From: an uncultured Lachnospiraceae bacterium
Lineage (GTDB): Bacteria > Bacillota > Clostridia > Lachnospirales > Lachnospiraceae
NCBI GenBank assembly: GCA_910578555.1
Contig: CAJTPS010000003.1
Span: forward strand, 62,001 to 126,000
Direction of reading: 5' to 3'
DNA: 64,000 nt
The first letter of the stretch is position 1, and each line of letters begins with the position of its first letter. Positions 41,593 to 48,877 of this stretch are shown piece after piece. Below the pieces are notes generated by a model, which saw only the letters and a program-made list of their open reading frames with translations, made no database searches and had not been told where the DNA came from. Both the position numbers and the translations under genes were made by a program.

Positions 41593-42615
41593 ATGAGTGA
41601 GGTAAAGATGATCAGTCCTGCTGTAAAGAATGTGCCGTGGCAGGAGAAGCCGGAAGGCTTAAAAGGCGCACCGATCTGGCGTTACAGTGATAATCCCGTG
41701 ATCGGCAGAAATCCGGTGGAGGGCGTTGCAAGAATTTTTAACAGTGCTGTAATGCCTTACGGAGATGAGTTTATCGGCGTGTTCAGAGGAGAACAGACAA
41801 ACGGTATACCGTATATCTATCTGGGACACAGCAAGGATGCGATCCACTGGGACATTGAAAAGGAGAAAATTCCTTTCAAGGATGAGAACGGCAATGATTT
41901 CATGCCTGTCTATGCATATGACCCCCGTCTTGTGAAGGTGGAGGATACCTATTATATTATCTGGTGTCAGGATTTCTACGGCGCGTCCATCGGTATGGCG
42001 AAAACCACGGATTTCAAGACGTTTACCAGACTGGAGAATCCTTTTATTCCGTTTAACAGAAATGCGGTACTGTTTCCGCGGAAGATAAACGGCAAATTCA
42101 TGCTTTTAAGCCGTCCTTCCGATTCCGGACACACGCCGTTTGGCGATATCTTCTTAAGCGAGAGTCCGGATATGGTATACTGGGGCAGACACAGACATGT
42201 GATGGGCAGAAGCTCTGAGTGGTGGGAGTCCGTGAAGATCGGCGGCGGCGCCGCTCCGATTGAGACGAGTGAAGGCTGGCTCCTGTTCTATCACGGTGTA
42301 AGCGGAACCTGTAACGGATTCGTGTATTCCATCGGCGGGGCGATTCTGGATATTGATAATCCGTCCAAGGTGCTCTACAGATGTGAGAACTTCCTGCTGA
42401 CGCCGGAAGAATGGTATGAAGAGAGAGGATTCGTGCCTAATGTATGCTTCCCCTGCGCGACCATTCATGATTCCGAGAGCGGTAAGATCGCATTGTACTA
42501 TGGATGCGCGGACAGCTATGTGGGACTTGCGTTCACGAAATTAGACGAGATCGTGGACTATATCAAGACGCACAGTCATGTGACGGAGGCTGATACTGAA
42601 ATCGGACTCAGATAG
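41593..42615 (+). CDS. GH130 phosphorylase, probable beta-1,4-mannooligosaccharide phosphorylase
   Basis: A 340-residue GH130 enzyme, shorter than its neighbour and of the subfamily 2 type. It has the catalytic YDPRLVKVEDTYYI motif, GIPYIYLGHSKDAIHW and LFYHGVSGTCNGFVYSIGGA. It is expected to remove mannose from the non-reducing end of mannooligosaccharides as mannose-1-phosphate. The pair of GH130 enzymes plus epimerase is the known mannan phosphorolysis set of Ruminococcus albus and Roseburia. AAGGAG lies 12 bases upstream. A perfect palindrome AATGCCGCGGCATT is in the gap before the gene. Confidence 0.9.
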   Translation: MSEVKMISPAVKNVPWQEKPEGLKGAPIWRYSDNPVIGRNPVEGVARIFNSAVMPYGDEFIGVFRGEQTNGIPYIYLGHSKDAIHWDIEKEKIPFKDENGNDFMPVYAYDPRLVKVEDTYYIIWCQDFYGASIGMAKTTDFKTFTRLENPFIPFNRNAVLFPRKINGKFMLLSRPSDSGHTPFGDIFLSESPDMVYWGRHRHVMGRSSEWWESVKIGGGAAPIETSEGWLLFYHGVSGTCNGFVYSIGGAILDIDNPSKVLYRCENFLLTPEEWYEERGFVPNVCFPCATIHDSESGKIALYYGCADSYVGLAFTKLDEIVDYIKTHSHVTEADTEIGLR

Positions 42616-42656
42616 AAGAGAACAGGAGCATATTGCCTAAAGTAAACATAAATGTG

Positions 42657-42700
42657 CCGGCAGACGTACGGGGACACCGTATGACTGCCGGTGTATTTTT
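42657..42700 (+). terminator. Intrinsic terminator of the mannan operon
   Basis: CCGGCAG..GTACGG pairs with CCGTAT..CTGCCGG around GGACA and is followed by TGTATTTTT. Confidence 0.8.
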
Positions 42701-42711
42701 GTCGAAATCCC

Positions 42712-42740
42712 TTGTAGGATGCAGGAAACAATGATACAAT
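42712..42740 (+). promoter_or_regulatory. Promoter of the DUF6465 gene
   Basis: TTGTAG, 17 bases, TACAAT, about 45 bases before ATG 42786. Confidence 0.55.
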
Positions 42741-42785
42741 AGCAATAGTCGGCGTGGGATACGGTTAGATCGGAGGGAGAGTTCG

Positions 42786-43055
42786 ATGGATAAGAAGGAA
42801 TTAACAGAGAGCACAATGGAGACAGAAGCGAAGCAGGCGGTTGTGCAGAAAGAAGCGGTGCCCGAGGTTGTTTTGCAGTATCGGGAGTATGAAGTGGATA
42901 TGAAGACTGTGACGGATCGGGTCAAGGCACATTATTTTGCAAAAGGCTATCAGAAGGATTCTATTGAAGATATACAGATCTATGTGAAACCGGAAGATTT
43001 CACGGCCTATTATGTCATTAACGACGGCGTTGTCGGCAAAGTAAATCTGTTTTAA
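42786..43055 (+). CDS. DUF6465-type small protein, function unknown
   Basis: An 89-residue soluble protein. Residues 1-28 are a charged Glu/Lys-rich, probably disordered tail. The rest is a compact domain (VTDRVKAHYFAKGYQKDSIEDIQIYVKPEDFTAYYVIN, described in part) ending GVVGKVNLF. This ending and layout fit the DUF6465 family of Clostridia, to which no function is assigned. GGAGGGAG precedes the ATG, and it has its own promoter and terminator, so it stands alone. Confidence 0.8.
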   Translation: MDKKELTESTMETEAKQAVVQKEAVPEVVLQYREYEVDMKTVTDRVKAHYFAKGYQKDSIEDIQIYVKPEDFTAYYVINDGVVGKVNLF

Positions 43056-43073
43056 GACATGTCATATTGAGAA

Positions 43074-43113
43074 AAGCGGCGGTCTGCTTCGGCAGGCCGC
43101 TTATTTGATTTTG
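43074..43113 (+). terminator. Probable terminator after the DUF6465 gene
   Basis: AAGCGGC pairs with GCCGCTT, with an inner TCTGC-TTCG-GCAG stem, then a T-rich tract (TATTTGATTTT). Confidence 0.65.
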
Positions 43114-43145
43114 TACATACGGTATAGGAAATTTCTGCGCTTATT

Positions 43146-43198
43146 CGAGTCCGCGAAGCGGATCTCGCAAAGTTATTTGCGAAGCAAATTACTTTTTT
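43146..43198. repeat. Palindromic element overlapping the end of the EamA gene
   Basis: Hairpin CGAGTCCGC-gaa-GCGGATCTCG, then AAAGTTATTTGC-gaa-GCAAATTACTTT with a T-run. The second half matches the GAAGTTAATTTGCGAAGCAAATTTACTTC-type unit at 12219 and supplies the last codons (SNLLRK) and stop of the EamA gene. Confidence 0.7.
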
Positions 43199-44093
43199 TA
43201 CGCGGATGAAAGTTGAGCAGAATAACTGCGGTTATGATGCACAGGATTCCCGCCACGGATGATACGGTCATGTATTCGTGAAAGACCACCACGCCGATCA
43301 GTGTGGCAGCCATCGGTTCAACGGTTGCGAGGATGGCCGCACGGCTGGCTTCTACCTGCTCCAGCCCCAGTGTATAGAGTAAGAAAGGAATCACTGCTGT
43401 GACTATTCCGGTCAATATAATAAGGAAACACAGATACGGTTTGCGCGTGCAAACCGTTATTTTATACCATAAATCGGGTAATGAGCAGAAGAACACAGAC
43501 CCGATCGCAGCGGTCACAAAAGTATATGCAGTGACTGTGCAGGTCGAATATCTGCGCAGTGCAATCGTGCCCAGGATACTGTAGAGACCGTAGCCGAGTC
43601 CCGCCCCGAGACCGATCAGAATGCCGGCGGGGGTGACACTGCTTTCGCCGGAACCGAATCCGGAGACGAAGATACACCCGAGAAAGGAAACACCGAGGGC
43701 GAGCAGCTTGCGTGCCGTCATTTTCTCGTGGAAGAGAAGGAGCGATAACAGCATAACCCAGATCGGTGAAGTGTAGAGCAGAATCGCGGCCATTGACAGA
43801 GTCATCATGCGGATTGCAGTGAAGTAACAGGTTGAGAAGAAGAGTACGCTGCCGAATCCAAGCCCGAGAAAGAGCGGGATATCTTTCAGCCGGATCCGGA
43901 ATCCCCCGGGATCTTTGAGGTATAATATAAGCGTAAAGCCCAGGGCAGCAACGCTCAGCCGGAGACTGACGATCTGGATCGAAGTGAATCCGGCCAGATC
44001 GGTCAGCCCGCGGACGAAGATCCCCATGCTTGCCCAGAAGACAGAGGCAGATATAATAAGAAACGTTCCGTTTGGTTTATGATTCGTGTTCAT
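43173..44093 (-). CDS. EamA/DMT-family transporter
   Basis: A 306-residue membrane protein with ten hydrophobic segments in two EamA repeats. The first opens with LIISASVFWASMGIFVRGL and the second with GAGLGYGLYSILGTIALRRY; the last repeat ends PMAATLIGVVVFHEY. Members export or import small metabolites such as amino acids; the substrate is unknown. The start at 44093 follows GAGGAAC at 5 bases; an upstream frame of 27 codons lacks such a site. Its extreme C-terminus is encoded by a palindromic element. Confidence 0.9.
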   Translation of the reverse strand: MNTNHKPNGTFLIISASVFWASMGIFVRGLTDLAGFTSIQIVSLRLSVAALGFTLILYLKDPGGFRIRLKDIPLFLGLGFGSVLFFSTCYFTAIRMMTLSMAAILLYTSPIWVMLLSLLLFHEKMTARKLLALGVSFLGCIFVSGFGSGESSVTPAGILIGLGAGLGYGLYSILGTIALRRYSTCTVTAYTFVTAAIGSVFFCSLPDLWYKITVCTRKPYLCFLIILTGIVTAVIPFLLYTLGLEQVEASRAAILATVEPMAATLIGVVVFHEYMTVSSVAGILCIITAVILLNFHPRKKSNLLRK

Positions 44094-44258
44094 AGCAGGT
44101 TCCTCTTTATTCCTATTGATAGTATATTCGTGTTTCGGCTTGTTCATTTTATCATGTGAGAACGGATATGACAATCAGGGAAACTATTCTTTATATGAAG
44201 TGATTCCATGATGTACAGCGTTATATATTATGAAAAAGCTAAAAAATGAAAATATAGG

Positions 44259-44287
44259 TTGACAAATAATATTATATGGCATATAGT
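44259..44287 (+). promoter_or_regulatory. Promoter of the PadR operon
   Basis: TTGACA, 17 bases, TATAGT. It is followed directly by a palindromic operator at 44298. Confidence 0.75.
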
Positions 44288-44297
44288 ATGTGTAGAA

Positions 44298-44324
44298 ACA
44301 ATATTATACAACATATAATATTGT
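44298..44324. promoter_or_regulatory. Palindromic operator, probably for PadR
   Basis: ACAATATTATA-caaca-TATAATATTGT, perfect 11-bp arms, just past the transcript start. Another ACAATATTATAA half lies at about 44333. The AT-rich ATAT..ATAT pattern fits PadR-family operators, so autorepression is likely. Confidence 0.7.
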
Positions 44325-44441
44325 ATATTTAAACAATATTATAATGCCCAATACATATAGAAGGATCAGCAGTTTTATGAATTGGACAGGAATGGATACT
44401 TCATTATGAGATATGTAAAAAGCAGGAAAGGAGTTTATCGC

Positions 44442-44768
44442 ATGGTTTTTAACACGGGTGCGGCATTGCTTGATGCGATCGTGCTGGCGGTAGTTTCCAG
44501 TGAGACGGAAGGGACATACGGCTACAAGATCACGCAGGAAGTGCGGCAAGTTATTGAGATTTCAGAATCTACGTTGTATCCGGTGCTCAGAAGACTGCAG
44601 AAGGATGAATGCCTGGAAGTCTATGACATGGAATGCGCGGGCAGAAACAGACGTTATTATAAGGTGACGGAGAAGGGAAGAGCGCAGCTCAATCTGTATA
44701 TCAGTGAGTGGTATCGGTATTCTGCCAGATTAAACAGTATCTTTGAGGGAGGATTGAATCATGAATAG
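44442..44768 (+). CDS. PadR-family transcriptional regulator
   Basis: A 108-residue winged-helix protein: LLDAIVLAVVSSETEGTYGY, then the recognition helix region ISESTLYPVLRRLQKDECLE and the wing GRNRRYYKVTEKGRAQL. This is the short (PadR-s1/s2) form that responds to envelope stress or antimicrobials in Firmicutes. AAAGGAG lies 9 bases before ATG 44442. It overlaps the next gene by 8 bases, a standard PadR-DUF1700-DUF4097 operon. Confidence 0.93.
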   Translation: MVFNTGAALLDAIVLAVVSSETEGTYGYKITQEVRQVIEISESTLYPVLRRLQKDECLEVYDMECAGRNRRYYKVTEKGRAQLNLYISEWYRYSARLNSIFEGGLNHE

Positions 44769-45690
44769 AGCAGAATTTATGAGGCGTCTGACAGAGCTTC
44801 TCGGCGATGTCTCACCGATGGAGCGGGATGAGGCTATCCAGTATTACAACGATTATTTTGACGACGCCGGCGCGGAGAATGAGGGCGGAGTCATCGCATC
44901 GCTGGGTACGCCGGAGGAACTGGCGAGAACGATCAAAGCAGGCTTAAACGACGGCGGCAATGCCGGTGAATTTACGGAGTCCGGTTTCAGTGGATATACA
45001 CAGGCGCACAGGGACGAAATTATGAAAACCGGAGAGACGGCCGGCAGTGCAGGAGCGTCCGGAAACACAGGGAAAGAGCAGGATATAAACCGGAATGCTG
45101 CGGCAGGTAACGGCGCACAGGCAAAAAGCGCTTATTATCAGGGCGCATACTATCAGCGAAGCGGCAGTGACAGGGTTTACGGCGGCAGAGAAGATACCAG
45201 AAGACATGAAAATCCGTATGAACGGACGAATACCGGCAATACGGCAAACCAGGGTAACGGCAATTTCGCAGGCAGCACTGCGGGCGGCGGGTATGAACAG
45301 CCGAAGAAAGACATGTCGGGAGGAACGATTGCAGCGATCGTGATTCTGGCGGTGCTTACTTCGCCGGTGTGGATCGGGCTGTTGGGCGCTTTCTTCGGCG
45401 TGGCGGTTGCTTTGCTTGCGACATTATTCGGGATCTTCATAGCATTCCTGGGTTTGGGCGTCGCATTGATCGTAGCTGCGGTTGCGCTCCTGATTACGGG
45501 ATTTGCGCTGTTATTCACAGTGCCGGTGGGCGGTATATGCGTACTGGGCGCCGCGCTGATCGTGTTTGCCTTCGGGCTTGTGTGCGTGTGGCTGATGGTG
45601 TTAATGGCGGGGATTGCAATACCGGCGTTTATCAGAGGCGTTGTTTCCCTGTGTAGGAGATTGTTTGGAAGAGGAGGTGCGAGAGCATGA
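44761..45690 (+). CDS. DUF1700 (HAAS) membrane protein
   Basis: A 309-residue protein. The N-terminal 65 residues are the HAAS/DUF1700 helical domain (LTELLGDVSPMERDEAIQYYNDYFDDAG). A Gly/Asn/Gln-rich, probably disordered linker follows to about residue 180. The C-terminal third has four hydrophobic segments rich in Gly, Ala and Val. HAAS domains are regularly encoded behind PadR regulators and are thought to be part of envelope-stress sensing. Its start overlaps PadR and its end overlaps the next gene by 4 bases. Confidence 0.88.
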   Translation: MNRAEFMRRLTELLGDVSPMERDEAIQYYNDYFDDAGAENEGGVIASLGTPEELARTIKAGLNDGGNAGEFTESGFSGYTQAHRDEIMKTGETAGSAGASGNTGKEQDINRNAAAGNGAQAKSAYYQGAYYQRSGSDRVYGGREDTRRHENPYERTNTGNTANQGNGNFAGSTAGGGYEQPKKDMSGGTIAAIVILAVLTSPVWIGLLGAFFGVAVALLATLFGIFIAFLGLGVALIVAAVALLITGFALLFTVPVGGICVLGAALIVFAFGLVCVWLMVLMAGIAIPAFIRGVVSLCRRLFGRGGARA

Positions 45691-46736
45691 AAACGGGAAT
45701 GAGCAGATTTACGAAAGGCTGTCTGGTGACGGCGATGGTTACTTTTATTGTAGGTTGTCTGCTGTGCGGCGTGGGAGCGCTGTTTGGCGGATTCGGATTA
45801 CTTCGCGGAACGGATATCGAAGGAATCACGGGGATTCCTTTCCGGGTGTATCAGCATGACGGCGGCGGTATAGAATTCGGTTTTATGAATTACGGCTGGG
45901 ACGATGGGGTTGACTGGTCAGATTATGAAAAGTGGAACCGTGTCGGCAGGAATGACGGGGAAATACAGCTTGACCTGACCGCAGATACACTGCGCAATCT
46001 CTATATTGAACTGGGTGCATGCGAACTGCATATCGCGCCCTCTAAGTATGAACAGGTGGGCATCGAGGTGAAGGGGACTACGAAATATTTCCGGTATCTG
46101 GTAGAGAACGGTGACACGCTGCGGTTGACGCACAGGACGGGCCGCGGTGTATGGAACTGGGCAGATCACAGTATCACCACGGATACCAAAGTATATCTCT
46201 ATCTGCCGGACGGCACCATGCCGGATTACATGGAGATTGAGATCGGGGCAGGCAGTATGGAGTCAACGGCTCTGCAGGCACGAGAGGCAGACCTGGATGT
46301 AGGTGCCGGCATCTGTAACATCGCAGACCTTGCAGTGGCGGAAAAGATAGATCTGTCAGTCGGTGCAGGCCGGATCACATTAGACTCGCTGGAGGCAGGA
46401 GAACTGGATATCGATGTGGGCGCGGGAGAACTGCAGGTAAACGGCGGCTGTATTGAGCGGGATGCGGACATTAATCTTGGTATGGGTAATGCGGAATTGT
46501 GCGGACTGATTCGGGGCAATATGAATCTTGAGTGCGGCATGGGCAATGTGACGCTCCGGCTCGATGACGCAGAGGCAGATCACAATTATGAGATCGAATG
46601 TGCTATGGGCAATGTGCGTGTGGGCAGCCGCAGCTATACCGGACTGGCCGATGAGGTATCCATCTCTAACGGCAGCCGCAGCACTTACGATATCGAGTGC
46701 AGCATGGGTAATGTGAATCTGTATTTTGCACAGTAG
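45687..46736 (+). CDS. DUF4097 beta-strand-repeat protein, membrane anchored
   Basis: A 349-residue protein with one N-terminal membrane segment (residues 10-35) and an extracytoplasmic beta-repeat region. From about residue 185 at least eight similar strands occur: EIGAGSMES, DVGAGICNI, SVGAGRITL, DVGAGELQV, NLGMGNAEL, ECGMGNVTL, ECAMGNVRV, ECSMGNVNL. Regular G-A/M-G steps of this kind form a beta-solenoid. It is the third gene of the PadR operon. Function in the family is unknown; an envelope-stress or adhesin-like scaffold role is only a guess. Confidence 0.88.
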   Translation: MKTGMSRFTKGCLVTAMVTFIVGCLLCGVGALFGGFGLLRGTDIEGITGIPFRVYQHDGGGIEFGFMNYGWDDGVDWSDYEKWNRVGRNDGEIQLDLTADTLRNLYIELGACELHIAPSKYEQVGIEVKGTTKYFRYLVENGDTLRLTHRTGRGVWNWADHSITTDTKVYLYLPDGTMPDYMEIEIGAGSMESTALQAREADLDVGAGICNIADLAVAEKIDLSVGAGRITLDSLEAGELDIDVGAGELQVNGGCIERDADINLGMGNAELCGLIRGNMNLECGMGNVTLRLDDAEADHNYEIECAMGNVRVGSRSYTGLADEVSISNGSRSTYDIECSMGNVNLYFAQ

Positions 46737-46756
46737 GTACCACGGAAAGGAGAAAA

Positions 46757-46861
46757 GATTGAAAATTAAAATTTTCAATCGCGAGATTTGTGTCTGCGCG
46801 CTGCTTGCCACAAACTCGTTTAATGCGACGTCTCAACATAGTTGAGACAAAAGCAGCGCAG
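46757..46861 (+). promoter_or_regulatory. Interleaved palindromes in the leader of the PspC gene
   Basis: Hairpin GATTGAAAATT-AA-AATTTTCAATC (46757-46780). CGAGATTTGTG (46782-46792) pairs with CACAAACTCG (46809-46818). CTGCGCGCTGCTT (46794-46806) pairs with AAGCAGCGCAG (46851-46861), enclosing GTCTCAAC-ata-GTTGAGAC (46830-46848). The second and third pairings interlock, so they are a pseudoknot or exclude one another. The last arm ends 4 bases before the GGAG of the pspC-like gene. Confidence 0.6.
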
Positions 46862-46875
46862 AAATGGAGAAAAAA

Positions 46876-47085
46876 ATGAGTAATGATTATAAGAAATTAA
46901 TGCGCTCACGGACGAACAGGACTATATGCGGTGTGTGCGGCGGGATCGGCGAGTATCTGAATGTCGATCCGACGCTGATCCGTCTGATCTGGGTGTTCTG
47001 CTCGCTGGTAAGCTGCGGGACGGGACTGGTAGTCTATCTGATTGCGGCGCTGATCATGCCGGAAGACGATGGGATCGTGGGATAG
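46876..47085 (+). CDS. PspC-domain protein
   Basis: A 69-residue protein made of one PspC domain: a basic start, GVCGGIGEYLNVDPTLIRLIW and one membrane helix with LVVYLIAALIMPED. PspC proteins sit in the membrane and take part in phage-shock/envelope-stress responses. Following PadR-DUF1700-DUF4097 it fits an envelope-stress module. ATG 46876 follows GGAG at 6 bases; the in-frame ATG 46864 overlaps that site. It may be under post-transcriptional control of the structured leader. Confidence 0.92.
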   Translation: MSNDYKKLMRSRTNRTICGVCGGIGEYLNVDPTLIRLIWVFCSLVSCGTGLVVYLIAALIMPEDDGIVG

Positions 47086-47096
47086 CAGGAGAAAAG

Positions 47097-47135
47097 ACCG
47101 CTGCCGGAGATTTATTACTCCGGCAGCGGTTATTT
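47097..47135. terminator. Bidirectional terminator between converging pspC-like and ECF genes
   Basis: ACCGCTGCCGGAG and CTCCGGCAGCGGT form perfect 13-bp arms around an 8-base loop, followed by TATTTT on the plus strand and preceded by an A-rich run for the other strand. The right arm ends at the ECF gene's stop codon. Confidence 0.85.
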
Positions 47136-47720
47136 TGTGCCGCCGACTGTCAGGAAAAGTCCTGATTTCTTCAGTGCGGGGCGCAGCGCCATGTAGATTA
47201 TCACGGATACAATCGTGGAGGTAAAGGCATTGATGGAGGTGGAAGCCACATTCCATGCCAGTGTCAGTTCCGCGGCGGGTTTGCCTAAGATCAGCAGTTT
47301 GTAGAAGTAGCCGACAAGCGGGTCGAAGATCACATTGAACAACAGTCCGCCGACGGTGGCAATGATCGTCCATTTTAATACTTTGACATTATCCTTTTCG
47401 GTCGTAATATGACCGATTCTGTGCGCAATCACGCCGGTAATCAGACCGATACACAACTTTAAGATAAAAGTCTTGGGGGCGTAGACGATATAGACAGGGT
47501 CGAACAGGTCGCCGACGGTCATGCCGATGGCGCCGCCCAGACCGCCGTATATGCCGCCGATCAGCAATGCGCCCAGTACGCATACGGCGTTGCCCAGGTG
47601 AATGGAAGTGGCATCGCCGCCGGGCAGTGTGATTTTGATCTGCAGGAAGGCAAACACGACATAGGAAAGCGCCGCGAAGATTCCGGTCAGTACAAGTTTC
47701 AACAGTTTCTCGTTTTTCAT
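47130..47720 (-). CDS. ECF transporter S component (substrate-binding membrane subunit)
   Basis: A 196-residue protein with five to six membrane segments. The N-terminal LTGIFAALSYVVFAFLQIKI and LGNAVCVLGALLIGGIYGGLGG fit the S components of energy-coupling-factor vitamin importers (ECF-ribofla_trS-like). The S component picks the vitamin; the shared EcfAT energising module must be elsewhere. The substrate is not deducible. A GGAGG lies 6 bases before the ATG. A palindrome AAGTAAATTTACTT (47744-47757) lies 24 bases upstream of the start and may be its operator. Confidence 0.85.
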   Translation of the reverse strand: MKNEKLLKLVLTGIFAALSYVVFAFLQIKITLPGGDATSIHLGNAVCVLGALLIGGIYGGLGGAIGMTVGDLFDPVYIVYAPKTFILKLCIGLITGVIAHRIGHITTEKDNVKVLKWTIIATVGGLLFNVIFDPLVGYFYKLLILGKPAAELTLAWNVASTSINAFTSTIVSVIIYMALRPALKKSGLFLTVGGTK

Positions 47721-47743
47721 GCTAATCCTCCGTAAATAAATAG

Positions 47744-47757
47744 AAGTAAATTTACTT
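47744..47757. promoter_or_regulatory. Palindrome upstream of the ECF gene
   Basis: AAGTAAATTTACTT, perfect 7-bp arms, within AATAGAAGTAAATTTACTT. A similar AGAAGTA...TACTTCT repeat lies in front of asnA. The remaining bases up to 48002 hold one 30-codon frame without a ribosome binding site and nothing else recognisable. Confidence 0.4.
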
Positions 47758-48002
47758 TTACTATATATGGAAATGGCATGTTGAAAAGCGCCAATTCAAG
47801 ATTTTATGACCATACCAGAAACTGCGTTTGAAAAACAGGAAGACAGGATGCGGGAAAACGACGTAACAACAGAGCAGGGGAATATGCGCAAAGAATAGAA
47901 ATATGAAAAATATCCCATACTAAGATACGGATGTGTCATTGCAGGCTGCCCTGACATGGTAGTGCGTGAAAAATACATGACCGGAAAATGAGGAGTAACG
48001 TA

Positions 48003-48614
48003 ATGAAATTCATAAAAACAGACCGTATGAAGGAGGATTTCATATATTATGTATGGTTGTTTATGGTGATTTCTGTATTCGGATGGATGTGGGAGGGATT
48101 TCTGTACCTCCTCAAAGATGACATGTATGTCAATCGTGGATTTCTCACCGGACCATGGCTGCCAATCTACGGAATGGGCGCAGTTATGCTGGAAATACTG
48201 TTTCACAAATGGCGGGACAGACCGGTTTTGACATTTGTGTCATCTATGGTGCTCTGCACGCTGCTGGAATATGTGACCGCATGGTATCTGGAATTGACCT
48301 GGGGAGTCAAATGGTGGGATTACAGTGGGATGCCTTTCGAACTGCACGGAAGAATATGCCTTCTCGGCAGTATCCTGTTCGGAATCGGCGGTCTGCTTTT
48401 GGTGTGGGTCGTCAGCCCGCTGCTGTATATATTGTACTGCAAAACGCCTGTCAGGGTCAGAATCGGAATCGGAATCGCCGCAATCCTGGTGTTTACAACG
48501 GATGCGGCATACAGCGCGATCCGGCCTCATGCCGGTGCGGGCATTACTTATCGTCAGGCGGCAGCCGGTGCGGAAGAAAAGGTACGGGAAGCGGCCGGAG
48601 AGATACCGGATTAA
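48003..48614 (+). CDS. CmpB-like putative ABC-transporter membrane protein (PF06541 type)
   Basis: A 203-residue protein with five membrane segments. Family marks are FGWMWEGFLYLL, NRGFLTGPWLPIYGMGA and WDYSGMPFELHGRICLLGSI. The family is annotated as putative ABC-transporter type IV permease but its function is not established. The last 35 residues are an Ala/Glu-rich tail. AGGAG lies 8 bases before ATG 48003; an in-frame ATG at 47988 overlaps that site. It is a single gene. Confidence 0.85.
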   Translation: MKFIKTDRMKEDFIYYVWLFMVISVFGWMWEGFLYLLKDDMYVNRGFLTGPWLPIYGMGAVMLEILFHKWRDRPVLTFVSSMVLCTLLEYVTAWYLELTWGVKWWDYSGMPFELHGRICLLGSILFGIGGLLLVWVVSPLLYILYCKTPVRVRIGIGIAAILVFTTDAAYSAIRPHAGAGITYRQAAAGAEEKVREAAGEIPD

Positions 48615-48699
48615 ACAAAAATAAGCAAGAATAAACAAGAATAAGCAATATATACAATTTCTTTATATCAGATTTGTGCTATATTACAATAAAGGAAAC

Positions 48700-48729
48700 C
48701 TGTTGAACGGCGATAAGTTGTGTTATGAT
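48700..48729 (+). promoter_or_regulatory. Possible promoter of the HD-GYP gene
   Basis: TTGAAC and GATAAT are about 18 bases apart in the 263-base gap before ATG 48878. The roughly 140-base leader that would result has some stem potential (GTCTGTCTGACAGAC) but no riboswitch that I recognise. Confidence 0.4.
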
Positions 48730-48877
48730 AATAGAGATACGGTCTATTGACCATGGCAGATAGGGAGAACTGCAGGCAGGATGACCGAATACTAGGGAAA
48801 AGCACCGGACGTTCGTACCGCGGGGCGGCACGACGGGAAGTGCGGGTCTGTCTGACAGACAATGAGGGGAACTTAAG

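Noticed and set aside
47803..47895. 30-codon frame starting ATG ACC ATA
   Set aside because: No ribosome binding site and no sign of conservation or hydrophobic pattern.
48615..48877. Cyclic-di-GMP riboswitch ahead of the HD-GYP gene
   Set aside because: No conserved riboswitch motif could be found in the leader by eye.
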